From positions 1-6,697 of the forward strand of contig JAQUQN010000063.1 of NCBI GenBank assembly GCA_028716065.1: a DNA stretch of 6,697 nucleotides, read 5' to 3'. This DNA is from Candidatus Omnitrophota bacterium (lineage in GTDB: Bacteria > Omnitrophota > Gorgyraeia > 2-01-FULL-45-10). The notes below the pieces were generated by a model. That model was not told where the DNA came from. It did not search any database and saw only the letters and a list, made by a program, of their open reading frames with translations. A program made the position numbers and the translations under genes. Below are positions 6,194 through 6,697 of the stretch, piece after piece (the stretch's first letter is position 1; the number at the start of each line of letters is the position of its first letter).

Positions 6194-6234
6194 TCCCGAG
6201 GAAGCGATGAAAAAGAGCTTCCGAGGGATATGAA
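6190..6234. repeat. Three-tier hairpin with GA/GA internal loop
   Basis: TTCAT (6190-6194) pairs with ATGAA (6230-6234), CCC (6195-6197) with GGG (6225-6227), and GGAAGC (6200-6205) with GCTTCC (6217-6222) around an 11-nt loop. On the plus strand the internal loop is GA opposite GA (6198-6199 and 6223-6224), with a 2-nt bulge at 6228-6229. On the minus strand the loop is TC opposite TC. The left foot overlaps the 6172-6193 palindrome by 4 nt, so the two structures would compete. Confidence 0.65.
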
Positions 6235-6257
6235 TAGAGCAACCTAGTTAACATAAT

Positions 6258-6286
6258 ATATTAGCATATAATTAAATGGCAGGCAA
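6258..6286 (-). promoter_or_regulatory. Possible sigma-70-type promoter reading toward the tRNA-Pro region
   Basis: On the minus strand, TTGCCT (6286-6281) and TAATAT (6263-6258) are separated by exactly 17 bp, each matching 4 of 6 consensus bases, in an AT-rich stretch. A start near 6250 would give a leader of about 80 nt with the hairpin and palindrome before the interrupted tRNA copy. AT-rich DNA gives such matches by chance, so this is tentative. Confidence 0.3.
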
Positions 6287-6310
6287 ACGAAAAAGGATGC
6301 GGATAGTACA

Positions 6311-6340
6311 CAACCCCGGAAAGGTAAATCTCCGGGGTTG
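6311..6340 (-). terminator. Strong hairpin downstream of the TIGR04073 gene, possible terminator
   Basis: CAACCCCGGA (6311-6320) and TCCGGGGTTG (6331-6340) form a perfect GC-rich 10-bp stem with a 10-nt loop. It lies 24 nt after the stop of the TIGR04073-type gene. No U-run follows the stem directly on the minus strand (the first T-run is about 15 nt later), so intrinsic termination is plausible but not canonical. It might instead protect the mRNA 3' end. Confidence 0.55.
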
Positions 6341-6363
6341 CGTATAAGTATTCGATATGCTAT

Positions 6364-6696
6364 TTATGCCTCGACGTCCTCAAGCATGTATTCGGGATCT
6401 GTCAGGATGGGCTTATAATCAGGCGGCGCTGGTATCGGGAATGTGAACATCTCATAGACCCCTACTCCGGCCCTTATCACTATCATCACCAGGCCCTTTA
6501 GAACACCGTATGTCATTCCGGCAAAAGGCCCGTCCGTATTATTCACCCTTTTCGATTGCTCGAAAAGCTCCAGCGGACTGGTTATGATATTGCACACGCC
6601 GCGCCCCAGCTTCTTCAGGGGCGTATCACAAAAGGCGGGCGCCGTAACGCCGAATAATAACGTAAGTATCAAGACGATGGATAAAGCTCGCTTCAT
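6364..6696 (-). CDS. Exosortase system-associated protein, TIGR04073-like, secreted
   Basis: A 110-residue protein with an N-terminal signal sequence (basic MKR, hydrophobic 4-17, likely cut near Ala21 or Cys23). The mature part has the features I associate with the TIGR04073 family: KLGRGVCNIITSPLEL (29-44), GPFAGMTYGVLKGL (56-69), RAGVGVYEMFTFPIP (75-89) and PILTDPEYML (96-105). Gly-rich amphipathic or membrane-like helices alternate with a Pro-rich C-terminal segment. From family knowledge, such proteins occur in bacteria with exosortase/PEP-CTERM-type sorting, but their biochemical role is not established, and no exosortase gene is in the window. ATG 6696 lies one base from the window edge, so its ribosome site and promoter are not visible. 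The whole coding region is present. Confidence 0.85.
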   Translation of the reverse strand: MKRALSIVLILTLLFGVTAPAFCDTPLKKLGRGVCNIITSPLELFEQSKRVNNTDGPFAGMTYGVLKGLVMIVIRAGVGVYEMFTFPIPAPPDYKPILTDPEYMLEDVEA

Positions 6697-6697
6697 G

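Noticed and set aside
6024..6233. Plus-strand open frame of 69 codons across the tRNA copy
   Set aside because: It runs antisense through the interrupted tRNA-Pro copy and the palindromes. The composition is that of non-coding sequence, with no ribosome site.
6190..6234. Kink-turn motif in the GA/GA hairpin
   Set aside because: A kink-turn needs a 3-nt bulge directly beside the tandem GA pairs. Here the only bulge is 2 nt and lies three pairs away.
5816..6234. CRISPR array
   Set aside because: The repeats are palindromes and a tRNA duplication. There are no regularly spaced direct repeats with unique spacers.

Overview
The window is one strand of a compact bacterial chromosome. Every convincing gene reads on the minus strand, so biological order runs from high to low coordinates. 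The best guess for the source is an uncultivated Omnitrophota-like (formerly OP3) or PVC-related bacterium. The guess rests on a TIGR04073-type exosortase-associated protein, a DHH-type poly(A) polymerase-like gene directly after xerD, and short palindromic intergenic repeats. It is an inference from gene content, not a phylogeny.

Layout in direction of transcription. (1) 6696-6364: a small secreted protein of the exosortase-associated TIGR04073 type, followed by a perfect 10-bp hairpin at 6311-6340. (2) 6363-5788: a 576-base stretch without protein genes but full of structure. It holds a possible promoter (6258-6286), a three-tier hairpin (6190-6234), a perfect AT-rich palindrome (6172-6193), and a broken tRNA-Pro copy split in its T loop by a 77-nt palindromic insert (6029-6171). 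After these come an intact tRNA-Pro(CGG) with encoded CCA (5988-5913) and a 96-nt palindromic element that begins one base after the CCA (5911-5816). I saw nothing recognisable in 5989-6028 or 6287-6310 beyond AT-rich spacer. (3) 5787-1: a tightly packed run of eight genes, almost certainly one operon. In order they are an RNase III domain protein, acylphosphatase, metallophosphoesterase, NAD-dependent DNA ligase, a small lipoprotein, a glyoxalase II-like metallo-beta-lactamase-fold hydrolase, XerD recombinase, and the N-terminus of a DHH-family protein that runs off the window. Gaps are 37 nt or less and two gene pairs overlap.

The operon mixes genome maintenance (LigA seals nicks, XerD resolves chromosome dimers), RNA metabolism (RNase III domain, DHH/poly(A) polymerase-like protein) and small hydrolases. 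It looks like housekeeping genes sharing one transcript, not a single pathway.

Two things stand out. The RNase III protein lacks the double-stranded-RNA-binding domain and has Ala where a conserved metal-binding Asp is expected. The tRNA-Pro region records a tandem tRNA duplication with a palindromic insertion exactly after the conserved C of the T loop, beside a second palindrome with similar ends. That pattern suggests a small mobile palindromic repeat family that targets or tracks tRNA genes.
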